A stretch of DNA of 64,000 bases from Rhizopus arrhizus (taxonomy: Eukaryota; Mucoromycota; Mucoromycetes; Mucorales; Rhizopodaceae). Both the position numbers and the translations under genes were made by a program. The notes under the pieces are model-generated. The model saw only the letters and a list, made by a program, of their open reading frames with translations, was not told the DNA's origin and did not search any database. Each line of letters begins with the position of its first letter. Position 1 is the stretch's first letter. Shown here one piece after another: positions 22,228 to 33,517 of this stretch. The stretch is from assembly GCA_024220505.1 (NCBI GenBank), contig JAKZZE010000014.1, forward strand, positions 124,001 through 188,000, in the 5' to 3' direction.

Positions 22228-25200
22228 ATGTCTTGGGAATCACTTTTAACACCTCAGGAAGCAAGACTATTTCCTCAGCTATTCCAATCTGTTAGCAAGT
22301 CTCAAGATGGCATTGTTACAGGCTCTGAGGCTGTAAACTTTTTTGCCTCTTCAGGTGTGCCCAACGAAATACTATCAGAAGTAAAACAAAAAATGAATTA
22401 TTCCTAGAAACTTAACAAAGATTAATTAGAAGAATAATAGATTTGGGAAGCTGCTGATAGAGACAAAGTGGGATATCTGACGCCTGAAACATTTGCCATC
22501 GCATTAAAACTCATTGCCTGTGCTCAGCATGGTAAAGAGGCTACAGAGCCAATTTTAGCAACCAGTAAGCTCTTTTGCCAAGCATTTCTTGTCTTTCCCT
22601 ATATACTAATACACCCCTAGCTGTTCCTCTGGCTCAATTCGATGGTGTGATCGCACCTAGCCCAATGATCTCAAATAAAACAAATGATATACCAATTACA
22701 TCAGCAGAACGTGAAAAATATGCAAATATTTTTAAAGTACACCAACCGGTGAATGGTATCATGGACGCAGAAACAGCTAGAAATGTGTTTTTAAAATCAA
22801 AGCTACCTGTAGATACATTAAGTCAAATATGGTATATACAAAGCATATAATTGCTTTTGCCTTTTTGTAACTTTTTTTTACCTGTAGGAATTTAGCTGAT
22901 GTTCGACAATCAGGTACTTTGAACCAATCAGAATTTATCATTGCAATGCACTATATTGCCAAACTAATGGACGGAACAATGAAAACCCTACCGGATAAAT
23001 TACCTCCTGTTGTTTTTCAGTCTGCTACCGCTGTTGAGACCCCATCACCTCTTATGAGTAACATAGTTTCACCATCTCTTACACGCCAAGCAAGTATGAT
23101 GACACCACCTCAACGAGCGAGAACAATTGATTCATTGGGGAGTTTGGCCTTTGGTGCCCCTGTTACTCAAGATTGGGATGTAACAGCACAAGAAAAGCAA
23201 CAGTTTGACATTTATTTTGATAAAATTGACTCAAATCATATGGGTTACATTCAAGGCAAAGAGGCTGTTGAATTTTTCAAGAACTCAAGACTTCCTGAAA
23301 CTGAGCTGGCACATATTTGGGATTTATCTGATATTCAACAACGCGGTAGCTTATCCCGAGATGAATTTGCTGTAGCAATGCATTTAATTCACAAGCGGCT
23401 GCGTGGAGAGACTTTACCACAAACATTACCAAAATCTTTAGTACCCCCAAATCAGAGACATCAAAGCAATGTTTTCGCATCTCCCATTCCTGCCTTTGCT
23501 TCACCATCTCCAGTAAACGCTGCTGTATCACCACGGGTTGCTAGAAACAACAGCAAGGATTTACTAGAAGACTTTGGAAACGATCAGGTCGCGACTGAAA
23601 CACAACAAGTTAATATGTTACATAATCAGATTTCCTCTTTTACATCACATACAACAGATTTGAAGGTCCAAAAATTGTCTGGTAAAAATGTACTAGAACA
23701 GTTGATACAACAAAAGAAGGAATTGGAAGCTCAAATGGCAAGCGTGAAGATAGCACACGAAACTGTTGTGAAAGATTTAAATGAAATCCAGGAACAGGTT
23801 CGATTAGAAGAAGCTGAATGGGACAAAATTCGTGCAGAATATAATGCTGCTCAACAAGAGCTTGTTACAATTCAAAATGAAACCGCACGAATTAGTCAAA
23901 CACTGGAAAATGGACGTGCTGAGACTGAGAGCCTCAAACGACATATATCCGAAATTCAGAAAGAAACACAAAAAACAAATGCTGAATTGGATAAGCTACG
24001 AACACAATCAAAGCAACAAAGTATGATGCTGGATATCAACAGACGACAAGTTACAGCAGCCGAGCAAGACAGATCATTAGCAGCCCGTAATTTGGAAGAT
24101 TATAAAGCTGCAGCTGGTTTAACCGCAGAAGATGATGATAGCGAAGATGATGACAGTGAAGATGATGACAGCGAAGATGACGGTGAAGATGACAGTGATG
24201 ACGAAAGCAAAGAAGAAGAAGAAGAAGAAGAAGGAAAAGAGAAGGCCGATGCAGCTGTAGGCCCTCAATCAACGTCCTCAGCAGTAAACACGCCGACTCT
24301 TGGCACTCTTTTTGGCAGTCCATCCGCCTCTACGCCTAACAATCATATTGCCTCTCCATTCGGTGAATCTGCACAAATCGAAAGCAATACATTTGAGTCT
24401 TCTGAAAATCCCGTAACATCTAGTAATCAAAACGAATTTGATGCTATTTTTGGTACAATGAGTATAAGTACACCTGCAGCAAGCACTCCCATCAACGCAT
24501 TCGACCCTATCCAATGGCCAACAAGCCCTACATCTACTGCCACAAAATCTTCACGTGGTCCTCCACCTCCACCTCCACAAAGTAAGCATTATCGCCAACC
24601 ATCTATTAGTTCAGTTGCATCCTCTACAGCCGGCATAAAAAAACAGCGGGCACCTCCACCTCCCCCACCTTCTGCCGCCAATCCACATGAAAAAGTAAAG
24701 GATAATAAAGATGAAGATGATTTTGAAGCCGCCTTTTCTGGAAATCAATTGCCTGAAGTAAAGATTGTTGCTAAAGACGATGATTTCGCAGATTTTGATG
24801 AAGCGTTCAGCTCCTTTGATACAAATAAAGCAAACAATAACACCAAGACTACTGGTAATATGGAAGATGAGTGGACATCTGCTTTTGTCGCTTTTGACGC
24901 ACCCAAACAAACCGAACAAAAAAAGCCAGAGATATTAAAATCAAGTGATGATTGGGACTCGATATTTGGTGTTTCAACTACACCAACAAACAAAGTCGTC
25001 TCCCCTGCTCCTCAGACATCTGGGTTTGGCGATTCCTTTTCGAGCTTTGCTGGCGATTTTGGAAAGCAAAAGTCCCCAACGATGAAGTCGGTTACTACTC
25101 CTAGTGGACCAACAGGTATTGTAGATGATAAAATAAAGAATCTAGTCAAAATGGGTTTTGGTGAACAGGAAGCCAAAGATGCTTTGAACAGGTACGATCA

Positions 25201-25246
25201 GGATTTGGAAAAGGCTAGCAACTTTTTGCTGGATCAAACAAAATAA
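22228..25246 (+). CDS. EDE1: EH-domain endocytic scaffold Ede1/Eps15
   Basis: Ede1 is an early-arriving scaffold of clathrin-mediated endocytosis; it binds NPF-motif adaptors and ubiquitin. Four exons: 22228-22380, 22441-22564, 22621-22831 and 22888-25246; the introns are 56-60 bp and the frame closes at 948 residues. Three EH domains are visible: residues ~5-95 (IWEAADRDKVGYLTPETFAI), ~125-215 (IWNLADVRQSGTLNQSEFII) and ~275-360 (IWDLSDIQQRGSLSRDEFAV). A long coiled coil follows (~430-590), then an Asp/Glu-rich tract from a degenerate tandem repeat (DDDSED units), Pro-rich PPPPPP stretches and DxF-type motifs. A C-terminal UBA domain (IKNLVKMGFGEQEAKDALNR) ends the protein. This is the full canonical Ede1 architecture. 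The start codon follows a C/T-rich leader. Confidence 0.95.
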
Positions 25247-25428
25247 AAAAAAATACAAGGATAAGAATGTTCAAAAGCGTTTGTTTATATAAAATTACTG
25301 AAAAATGTATTATCGTTTTTGTAATAAACAAAAGAATGATGCTTATGATTTGCTTGTTTATAATAAACACATAAAAGATATAGCAGCAACCATTGCAATT
25401 CATGAAGGCTGTATTTGCTAACACTGTC

Positions 25429-25459
<31 letters not shown>

Positions 25460-25842
25460 GCTCGTTTTCATTGGTCAAATGCTAATTATTGACATAAATA
25501 TTAAAATATCCTGCAAAAACTCTTATTTACAAACAATGGGAAATTGAGTCAAGCAACTGCCTGATATGTAAATATTCTCTTATGAACAGCTTCTATAATT
25601 GTTCAATAATGTTCCTTTTTTTTCTTGTATGGAGTTACAGATAAAAGGTGCAATAAACTAAACTCTTTTATGCTGTCAACTGACTATAAAGAATAACAAA
25701 CATTTTACTTCTCTAATTTGCATTATCTCCTTTTTCCTTTCAATCGATCTTCGCCCACGAAATAGGATACGTTTTATTAACTAGAATAATGGGGAGGGAA
25801 AGCTTCCTTTTGCCCATCATGCAAATTCTCGATACATGCATA

Positions 25843-25919
<77 letters not shown>

Positions 25920-26619
25920 AGTGTCTGATACATTCGTATATGAAGCTATAAACAATTAGACAGTTACAAAATTAATTTTCTATTACAACCCTAATGGGTT
26001 TATTAACAGCTTATTTTTTTTAAGTTTCCTTTTCCCTCTATTAAGTGATATCTTCATTTTATTTTTTTACTTTTAGGGGTAGACAAAAGTTTTTTTTGTA
26101 ACATGAATAATCTTTCCTTGTTAAAGGTTACACTTGAATCTTGATTTATACTTTTAAGAAAGAAAAAAGAAAGTTTTAGCTACTATTAAACATGCCACAT
26201 GGTTGTTGAATAAAATCAGCAATAGATTGTTTAGTGGGTAAAGAAAGACTCCTTTTTCATCACTTTTTAAAGCCGATTTGCTTTTCATATTATTGTATAC
26301 AGGAATTTGCAACAATCCTACAATTCCCCCCAGAGGATCTTTTTCTTCTAATTATAAAATTGATTACTTTAAACTTTATAAATTACTTGTCAATTTACTC
26401 GCGTTCTCCTTGAGTTTCAAATCATTAACATACTATCCCGTCCCCTTTTTCTTGTCTTGTTTTACACATTGACTTGCGACAAATCAAAATGTATAAATTA
26501 TTTTTGGTGTTATTTAAGGGGTTTTTTTTTTTTTTTCTTTGAATTATAACTGCACTCAGTTCATCATTTACCCGATCTATTTAACAAAGCGCCTTTGATT
26601 TGCCAACTTTAATCATTTA
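25247..26619. other. intergenic EDE1-RGS gene
   Basis: About 1.37 kb with no gene. It holds a T26 run (25434-25459) near the EDE1 3' end and the longest homopolymer of the window (T72). The last ~400 bp are AT/pyrimidine-rich promoter-like DNA. Confidence 0.6.
25846..25917. repeat. T72 homopolymer
   Basis: Uninterrupted run of 72 T, the longest in the window, about 700 bp upstream of the RGS gene start. The exact length depends on assembly quality. Confidence 0.9.
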
Positions 26620-28598
26620 ATGAGCTCCCATTCTCAGTCATTAGCTTATACATCCATGATAAACTTCACTATTGATGGTCGTCCTAGTGTAGATGTATGT
26701 AACTAACGAGAAGTATTAACCATTTGTATTAAATATTAGTATTTTTTATAGGATATCCACCAACTTTTCTCAACCATGATGACGCAAATCACCCTTATCT
26801 CACATCGATACATGTTCCGGTCGTACATAGGTACTTTTTCATCAGAAGAAGCAATCACACAATTAGGTTCGTTAAAGTTTTCAAAAAGAGATGAATGCTC
26901 CAATGCCGCATCTTTATTACAACTACTTTCAATATGAATAAGGGTATGGCAAAAGCCTTAATTCAGCAATTCTTGTGGAGTCGTTTGATTGAAAATGCTG
27001 TCGAGCCTCAAAATCGTACCTATCGTGAAAAAGGCATATGGAGAGTCAGATCCAAAGGCCTTTGTGTACTCCAGAATTTTTGTAAAAAGACAAAAACAGA
27101 TATATCCATCTTCAAAAAGCATGTGAGATCAATGGCAGAACCTATGTATCTGATTAATATAGAAAGAATGCCGCACAATGATCGTATCAATCGCAGTCGA
27201 AAATTTATGTCTTGCTTGTTTACTATCATGATTGCAAACCTACCATTGTCTGGAAATGCGTCTGAAAAACAAAGTAATTCATACAATGCTTTATCAGAAC
27301 TTGGCAAACAAGATATTTTGAATTCTTCAAGAGATTCTTCAATATATTCAAATGATTATTTCTCAATTGACACAAATGCAAACTTGATGGATTGTAACTT
27401 GAAAATTACAGACTTCTTCCCTCAAATCAGTATTCTACCAAACAACTTGTTAGTAGATGTTGATGAGAAAAACGGTATATATTTTCAGCAGCAACAGTCT
27501 CCCATGAGCAATTTGAATCCATCATCTTCAAGTAAATTCAAAATGCGCGCCATATTTCCATCATTACTATGTTGTAATTGGTTAGTTGAATATTGCACAG
27601 TATCTTCAACTGATGAAGCAGAGATTGCAATGTCAGAATTCTTGAAGTTTGGGTGGATAACTTTTCTAGATGAAAAATACAGATACTCGCAACAGGTCGA
27701 ATCATCTAAATCAAATATTCTTATGCTTACAAATTCAGGAAAGAAAGTTGTTATTGATATTTGTTTAAATCAGCACAAGCTTATGAAAGCTTCTATGAGT
27801 GATTCTTGCTCTTCACGCAGATCATCACTCGTTTCTTCATCTTGCAGTACAATCGTATCGACAAATTCCGAATCCAGCCTACCACAATTTGGTAAAAATG
27901 ATAGGAGCTCGGAATCATCAGCCCAGGCACTCCTCCTTTCAGATACAAGCACGATTGATTATTTTTCTACTCCCACCACTAGCAAAATTTCATCGAATGG
28001 ATTAACACCTCCTTTAACTCCAAATTCTCCTTCTAGCGAGTCCAAAGAAACTAATCTGTTCAAGCTCAAAACAATTTTGCAAAACCCACAGTTCAGATCT
28101 CTCTATCGAGATTTTTTATGCTTGAGCTTTTGTCAAGAAAATTTGGATTTCTGTATTGATTTTGATAACTTGCGTCGACGATGCAATAATCTCGTCATGC
28201 TACCTTCAGCTAATCAACGGCAACTTTTGGAGGACGCTTACTTGTTATGGGACTCATATTTGCGACCAGGAGCAGTATACGAACTGAACATCGAACATAG
28301 CTTAAGGGAGGAGATGGCAGAAGAAATTTCCCATATAGTGACAGTGTCATATACATCAGGACAGAATAAACCAAATATAGTCGTACTATCACACTCAACC
28401 TATCAAAATTTGCTAATCATTCTCAAATGGTTTGACAACGTAAAAGAGCAAATATGTAAATTAATGGCTTGCGATTCTATACCAAAATTTGTAAAGACAC
28501 TAAAATATAAAGAAGCTACTAGCAACTTACAAATATTTTGTGTTTCACCCGCATTAAACAACAATACACTTTATGTATCAAGACAAGATACTAAATAA
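26620..28598 (+). CDS. DEP-RGS regulator of G-protein signalling (Sst2/FlbA type), with a frame break
   Basis: Sst2/FlbA proteins accelerate GTP hydrolysis by heterotrimeric G-alpha subunits. Exon 1 is 26620-26694 and the intron 26695-26751 (57 bp). Exon 2 starts DIHQLFSTMM and contains FSSEEAITQLGSLKFS, the typical first DEP start. This frame ends at a TGA at 26935. The rest of the protein continues in another frame, open from 26895 to the stop at 28598. It begins with ITTTFNMNKGMAKALIQQF, which follows directly in FlbA relatives. A second DEP-like segment spans ~27540-27780. The RGS domain is at ~28060-28540 (NPQFRSLYRDFLCLSFCQEN; LLWDSYLRPGAVYELN). The frame change must lie within 26895-26934, which contains no GT donor, so it is an indel or a sequencing error. 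Confidence 0.8.
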
Positions 28599-29640
28599 AA
28601 GAGATATTTTCTATTATACTTTAGAAGCACGGTGGTTAAACCTGAAACTTTTTTTAGTTTGTTTAATACAATGTCGTGTTTTAATTTTACAATGTTTTCT
28701 TGATTTCTCTGTTTGTTATTCGCTTATTGTCTTCTTATTTCTTTCGTATCGTCCAATAACCAGCCATGAATAGGTCAAATGCAATTTTTAAATTATCGGT
28801 ATTATTAATCTACTTTTGTTATACATAAGGAACAATTCCATTATTTTAGTATAAACCTTAATAGCTTTTACTTCTACCAATGATCGTAAACCATTCTTTA
28901 ACAAGAGATAAAATTGACAATAGTCGAGCTCTTTCTGTCATAACCAGAAGCCCGAATAATGAGAGATCATGAATCGTCCATAAGCTTTTCTGATCAGGCT
29001 ATAATTGGCTTCAATCTATCTGTGTGAATTCACGAGACATACATCTTTCATTAACTCTTTTTATTTTATATGTGTTGTTTTAATACTATGTACGTAACCA
29101 GGCAATTATATTCTAAGCCTTTTTTGACTTGTGTCAAAGGAGTGCATGGTCATCTAATTCAAATGTTTGTGGCCGCTTGCTTCTCATTGCGTTATGTCAA
29201 CAAGCCTAATCAAACTATTTTTATCGTGAAATTTGTGCGTTTGCTTTCAATTGAGATTTCTTAAGATGATAGGAAAATTGTAGAGCGTTTTGAGCCATCA
29301 GTTATGAGCCATTATTAAAGGATGACTGGAATCTCCTGGTAAACGAAGGCATTGGTCACAAGTCAAGAAATAAAGGTTAAGTCCTGTGATTTCGTGCTTG
29401 CGTACTCTACCATCGAAAACTGCTTGATCTGTATATTCATCCTAGCTGTGTACAGAGTCATTTACATACTTGATGAGCATGTACTTAAAATTTTAATTAA
29501 CTCTATTTTGGAATTGAATCGCAAAAGGAAGCCACTTTTGAATCAGTGGAAAGTTCTGATCAAGTTTACAAACTGGGCAAGTACTTTGAGTACAAAATTT
29601 TAATCTCGGTTAGTGATGATTTGAGAAAGGCAACAAAAGC
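28599..29640. other. intergenic, downstream of the RGS gene
   Basis: AT-rich DNA with small frames that show no recognisable family. I see nothing supportable. Confidence 0.5.
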
Positions 29641-30578
29641 AAACCACAATTTCGCATATAAAACCATTTTCTCCGCTGTAGCATTTTTTATGAATTACAT
29701 GAGAAAAAGATAGATAATTTTTTTTTTTATTTCGAGTAAAGTGACTACCAGGTTGTAAAGTAACCAGCTTGAGTTAAAGTAAGATGAAGATAAAAAGTAA
29801 TAGTTGCTCGAGACGCGTAATTTAAAGTGTAGAATACAGTAAAATAAAATAAAAGTTGAACAATAAGAAGATCCTTTTTAAGTGAGAGTAAAAGTACAAC
29901 TATAACTGTGTTATGTCTATCTTTATTTAAGAAAAAGTAAAGGGTATTAATATGTTTGCGATGTTTTAAAATTATAAGAATAAAATAAATAGTAACGTTG
30001 CTAAAACAATAACGTTACTAATTTTAGCTCAGACTGCTGATGTACTGTAATTTTTCTTCCTTTAATGGCTTGCAAGAGTTAAGGGTTTTGAAATAGAATA
30101 AAGTTGATAAAAAAAGAATAAAAAAAGATTTGAATTAAGTATTGATATTAGATTCGCTTGTTGTAAGTGACCACCAGATCTTGTTAAGTAGATCAGACTT
30201 GTTTGTAATAAGGTAATTTGATGAGAGTTTTAAGAATGTTTACAATGAAGATAATTGGCTTCGAGGGACTTGTCTTGCTTGTGTTTTAAAAGTGTTATAC
30301 TAAAAGATTCAGGGATAAAGATACTCGATTTATTGATAAAATATATTTATATTGTTTAAGATAAGTAAATATAAGAGAAGTCAAGATAAGTGAAGTAAAA
30401 TAAAAATAAAAACTTGTCTATTTTATAGACAAAGGAAAATAAGATTTGATTTTTGAAGTAAGGTCTAAATATTGAATAAAGTTCAAAAAATTTGAATAGA
30501 TCCAACATAGTGGATTCACAGGGCGCAGTTATCATTGGCACTAATATTGTAACTTGTTTCGACATAGTACCTTCAATA
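29640..30578 (-). repeat. probable diverged LTR relics related to the adjacent retrotransposon
   Basis: Two segments carry the same landmark as the intact LTR. At 30168-30200 the text is GTGACCACCAGATCTTG followed by TTAAGTAGATC. At 29740-29765 it is GTGACTACCAGG followed by TTGTAAAGTAACC. A downstream ATATTTATATTGTTT-like block (near 30340) also matches the intact LTR. Overall identity is low, so these are old copies or a sister family. Boundaries are not determined. Confidence 0.45.
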
Positions 30579-30582
30579 TTAC

Positions 30583-30996
30583 TGTTATTTTTCTTGGAGT
30601 AGTAAAGGTTGTTATTAATAAAGAGAGTTTTCTTGAGTTTTTACAAGTTTAGTTGCTTGATGTGACCACCAGATCTTTTAAGTAAGATCAAATATAAGAT
30701 AAAAGATAAAGATAAAAATAAAGGGAACAGGGACTTTTATAACTAAAGATTGCCTGTTTGTGTAAATGAAAAGATAAAAAGAATTGAACTTGAGTTCTTT
30801 ATTCAAAAAAAACTGAATTGAATTGACTTCAACAAGAGAAGGTATTTATATTGTTTCTTTGTTTGTGCTTTTGACCTTTTTCACAAAAATGAAAGTTTTC
30901 ATTTGACCGACAATTTTCGATCTAGCGACTAAAGTCGCTATTTTGAAAATTTTCGGCTTGATCGGGTGTTACATAGTTACTTTCTTCTTGGTTACA
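30583..30996 (-). repeat. LTR (3' LTR in element orientation)
   Basis: 414 bp, identical by eye to 37758-38171. On the plus strand it starts TGTTATTTTTC and ends GGTTACA, i.e. the canonical TG...CA. It contains a perfect 8-bp palindrome with 2-nt centre (TAGCGACT-AA-AGTCGCTA, 30923-30940), a hairpin GATCTT/AAGATC and a TATTTATATTG-like promoter block. Confidence 0.95.
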
Positions 30997-31659
30997 GATG
31001 CCCGTACCAGTAGAAGAATCGTCCTCGATTCTTGTCCAGGAGTCGACTTGCTTTACTTTGATGGACAGAGCGCGATAAAAGCTATAGCCAGGTACAAAAG
31101 TCTTCAAGAGAGTTTGTTTAGCTGCTAAGTACAATCCAACATCTTGCGCGTTTGGCTTAGGCTGGTTCAAACGAAAATGAGCCCAGTGACAGACATTAGT
31201 GGCAAAAAGATCACACAAGGAGTCTCTTAATTCTTCTAGACGTTCAATTTCTTGTAATGCGTGAACATATTGTTCATATTGATGCCGAATAAGGTTTTCA
31301 AGTTGAACCAAGATCTCTTGATTATCTTGTTCCTCCCAGTCACATTGTTCGTTCGTTGCATTTCCATTCTGAATAACACAATTGGCACCATTATTATAAG
31401 TAACTTGTTCATTTATGAGCTTGTCTAAGGAAACTATATCTTCCATGAGATATTTAGCGTATTCCTCACGGGTAACTGATTCTCCTTCGATCTCATATAC
31501 AGGATTTTGAGGGCCAACATCACAGGATTCCCATTGTCGCAAGAAGTCATTCGCTGCAACCATGGCAACATCATAACCCTGTTGCAAGTAGAGCTGCAAT
31601 AGGTAAGTTTCAACGTTCATTGAAAAAGAGTCATTTCCAGTGTTGTTTTGGATAGCCAT
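30922..31659 (-). CDS. third ORF of the retrotransposon, unknown function, ends inside the LTR
   Basis: 245 residues, located where envelope genes sit in some retroelements, but with no signal peptide, membrane segment or glycoprotein features. It is acidic overall, with a helical, probably coiled-coil middle (LIRHQYEQYVHALQEIERLE) and a HWAHFRLNQPKP segment. The last ~25 residues and the stop codon come from the LTR; the stop overlaps the LTR palindrome. It is intact, which suggests selection or recent origin. I do not recognise the family. It could be an accessory protein, a captured host gene or an integrase-targeting partner, but none of this is shown. Confidence 0.6.
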   Translation of the reverse strand: MAIQNNTGNDSFSMNVETYLLQLYLQQGYDVAMVAANDFLRQWESCDVGPQNPVYEIEGESVTREEYAKYLMEDIVSLDKLINEQVTYNNGANCVIQNGNATNEQCDWEEQDNQEILVQLENLIRHQYEQYVHALQEIERLEELRDSLCDLFATNVCHWAHFRLNQPKPNAQDVGLYLAAKQTLLKTFVPGYSFYRALSIKVKQVDSWTRIEDDSSTGTGICNQEESNYVTPDQAENFQNSDFSR

Positions 31660-31800
31660 TGTAAAAATTTTTTTTTTTTTCTTTGAGGATTTGTGAATAA
31701 TTTGTTCGATATTTATAGTTTTGGTTTGGTTTTTGTTTAATATTGTTTTGGTGTGGATGTTATGCGTTCTTGTGATTATAATCTTTGTAGTTGCTTCATC

Positions 31801-33146
31801 TTACTGAAGGAGTTCAAATGTTTCATCATCCAGGTTTGTAATGATTTGTCGTTGGTTTTCTTGGCACCATTGTACCTTGGGAAGCAGGTAAGGTTTCATT
31901 CTGTTTCCGTGTACCCTTCTTAATTTGGTATCTTCTGGATTCATACTTTTGATATGATACGTGCCTTTGCCTAATATGTGTTGTACGACATAAGGCCCTT
32001 CCCATTTATCTTGTAACTTTGCCGACCAAGATGTGGACAAGTAATCTCTGTAAATGAGAACTAAATCTCCTAGTCTGAATGGTGGTTTGAGTTCTTTACG
32101 CTCATCCAATATCTTGTTTTCGATTTGCTTCCTTTGAGTTTCTTGCGCTCTGTTGATATTTTGTACTGCTGTTTCTCTTATCTGGTTGAGATTATATATT
32201 TGGTGGATTGTCCTATGTTTGAGTATGGCGTCAAATTTGGGTGAATTTCGTTCGTAAATGTGATGATCTAAATCAAATGGTGTCTTCGGTTCATAGCCGT
32301 ATAATAAGAAAAAGGGTGTTTGCTGAGTTGATGCTTGTTTAATTGTTCGATAAGCAAAGAGTGCTGCTGGTAGATACGCATCCCAGTCTTCTTTTTCTTC
32401 TTTGCTTCGTTTCTGTAATATTTGTCCTAATGTTCTGTTGAATCGTTCTATTAACCCGTTACTTTGTGGGTTGTAAGGTGTAGTCGTCTTGTGAATAATT
32501 GTATATGTTTTGCACACTTCCTGTAACAGTTTGCTAAGGAACGGCTTGCCATTATCGGAAACTATAATAGTGGGACATCCATGTCTACATATGATCTCTT
32601 CGTACAAAATAGAGATATTTCAGAGGCGGTTTGAAAGCGTATGGGTCTCGCTTCTACATATTTCGTAAGGTAGTCAATTGCTGCAATAATGTATCGGTAT
32701 CCAGTCCTTGACGCTTGGACGTGCTTAATATCTAAGGCTATTCGATCAAACGGTTTTGTGGATACTGCTACTGGATACAGCTCTTCGTTCAGTAATTTCT
32801 TTCCATACTTCTGGCATCTATGGCACTTCGTCACATATTCCATGATATCTTTAGTCATATTATCCCAGTAATAACGTGACGCTATCTTGTGTAGGGTATT
32901 ATTATATGCTAAATGTCCTCCAAGTGGGTGTTGATGAAAAGAATACATGATTTCTTCTGCTTCTTTTTTGTTTAAAACCTTCCGTATGATACCATTTTCT
33001 GTATTGTATCTATACAATGTATCTCGATAGATTGTGAACTTGGACGCTTCTTTCTGTAAATATTTGGCTTGTTTCATTGTAATGCCTTCGGGAAGTTTCA
33101 AGTCTTGTAAATATTGTTTCAGTATGTTTATTTGTCCTTGTTCCAT
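31801..33146 (-). pseudogene. integrase region of the Ty3-type element, frame-broken
   Basis: Integrase inserts element cDNA into the host genome. The first frame (33146-32562) has the HHCC zinc-binding domain (HQHPLGGHL...CHRCQ) and the start of the catalytic core with the first Asp (DRIALDIKHVQ). The second frame (32607-31801) carries the second Asp (IIVSDNGKPF), the catalytic Glu region (NPQSNGLIERFNRTLGQ) and a C-terminal GPY/F-like module (DKWEGPYVV). No chromodomain is visible. The frames meet at an A4/T4 run at 32606-32609 and differ by one base, so full-length integrase cannot be read without slippage. The start Met at 33146 is not joined in frame to RNase H. Confidence 0.85.
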
Positions 33147-33352
33147 TTTGGTGAATAAAGTAGTACGATGTTTGTTTTTGTGAGATGGGTATTTCCAAAG
33201 TTAATATCCGAAATTTTTCGATTTGAGTTCTTGTTTCAGGTTTGATGTATGCTGTGATTCCAGTGTATATTGTGAAATTGCTAAATTTGTAATACTGAGA
33301 ATATTGTGTTGTTGGGGAATATGATATTGCTGGGCCGACCTCCTCCTCTTTT

Positions 33353-33354
<2 letters not shown>

Positions 33355-33414
<60 letters not shown>
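33355..33414 (-). repeat. 60-nt homopolymer between RNase H and integrase
   Basis: T60 on the plus strand, A60 in element sense. It lies in a ~370-nt non-aligned spacer between the pol stop and the integrase start. It looks like an internal poly(A) or an expanded slippage tract. Confidence 0.9.
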
Positions 33415-33415
<1 letters not shown>

Positions 33416-33517
33416 ATGTTTTTGTGATTGTTTTCTAGATTATGTTTCAACTACCCTCCCATCCTCCATGTAGTGAATAAGTATATAATAGTATGATAAT
33501 ATATTCTAGTATGTTGT

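Noticed and set aside
24126..24240. Tandem GATGATGACAGCGAA-type repeat as a regulatory array
   Set aside because: It encodes the acidic Asp/Ser/Glu linker of Ede1 and keeps the reading frame.
25740..25955. Minus-strand frame with a long Lys run
   Set aside because: The Lys run is just translation of the T72 homopolymer; flanks have no coding character.
30583..30996. Treating the tRNA-3'-end-like word inside the LTR as a tRNA-derived SINE
   Set aside because: Only ten bases match the primer site and no A/B box or cloverleaf is present; it is part of a complete LTR pair with flanking duplication.
33010..33450. 146-codon minus-strand frame through the 60-nt homopolymer
   Set aside because: It is not in frame with RNase H or integrase and overlaps the integrase start in another register. 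The open state is mostly due to the Lys-coding A tract.
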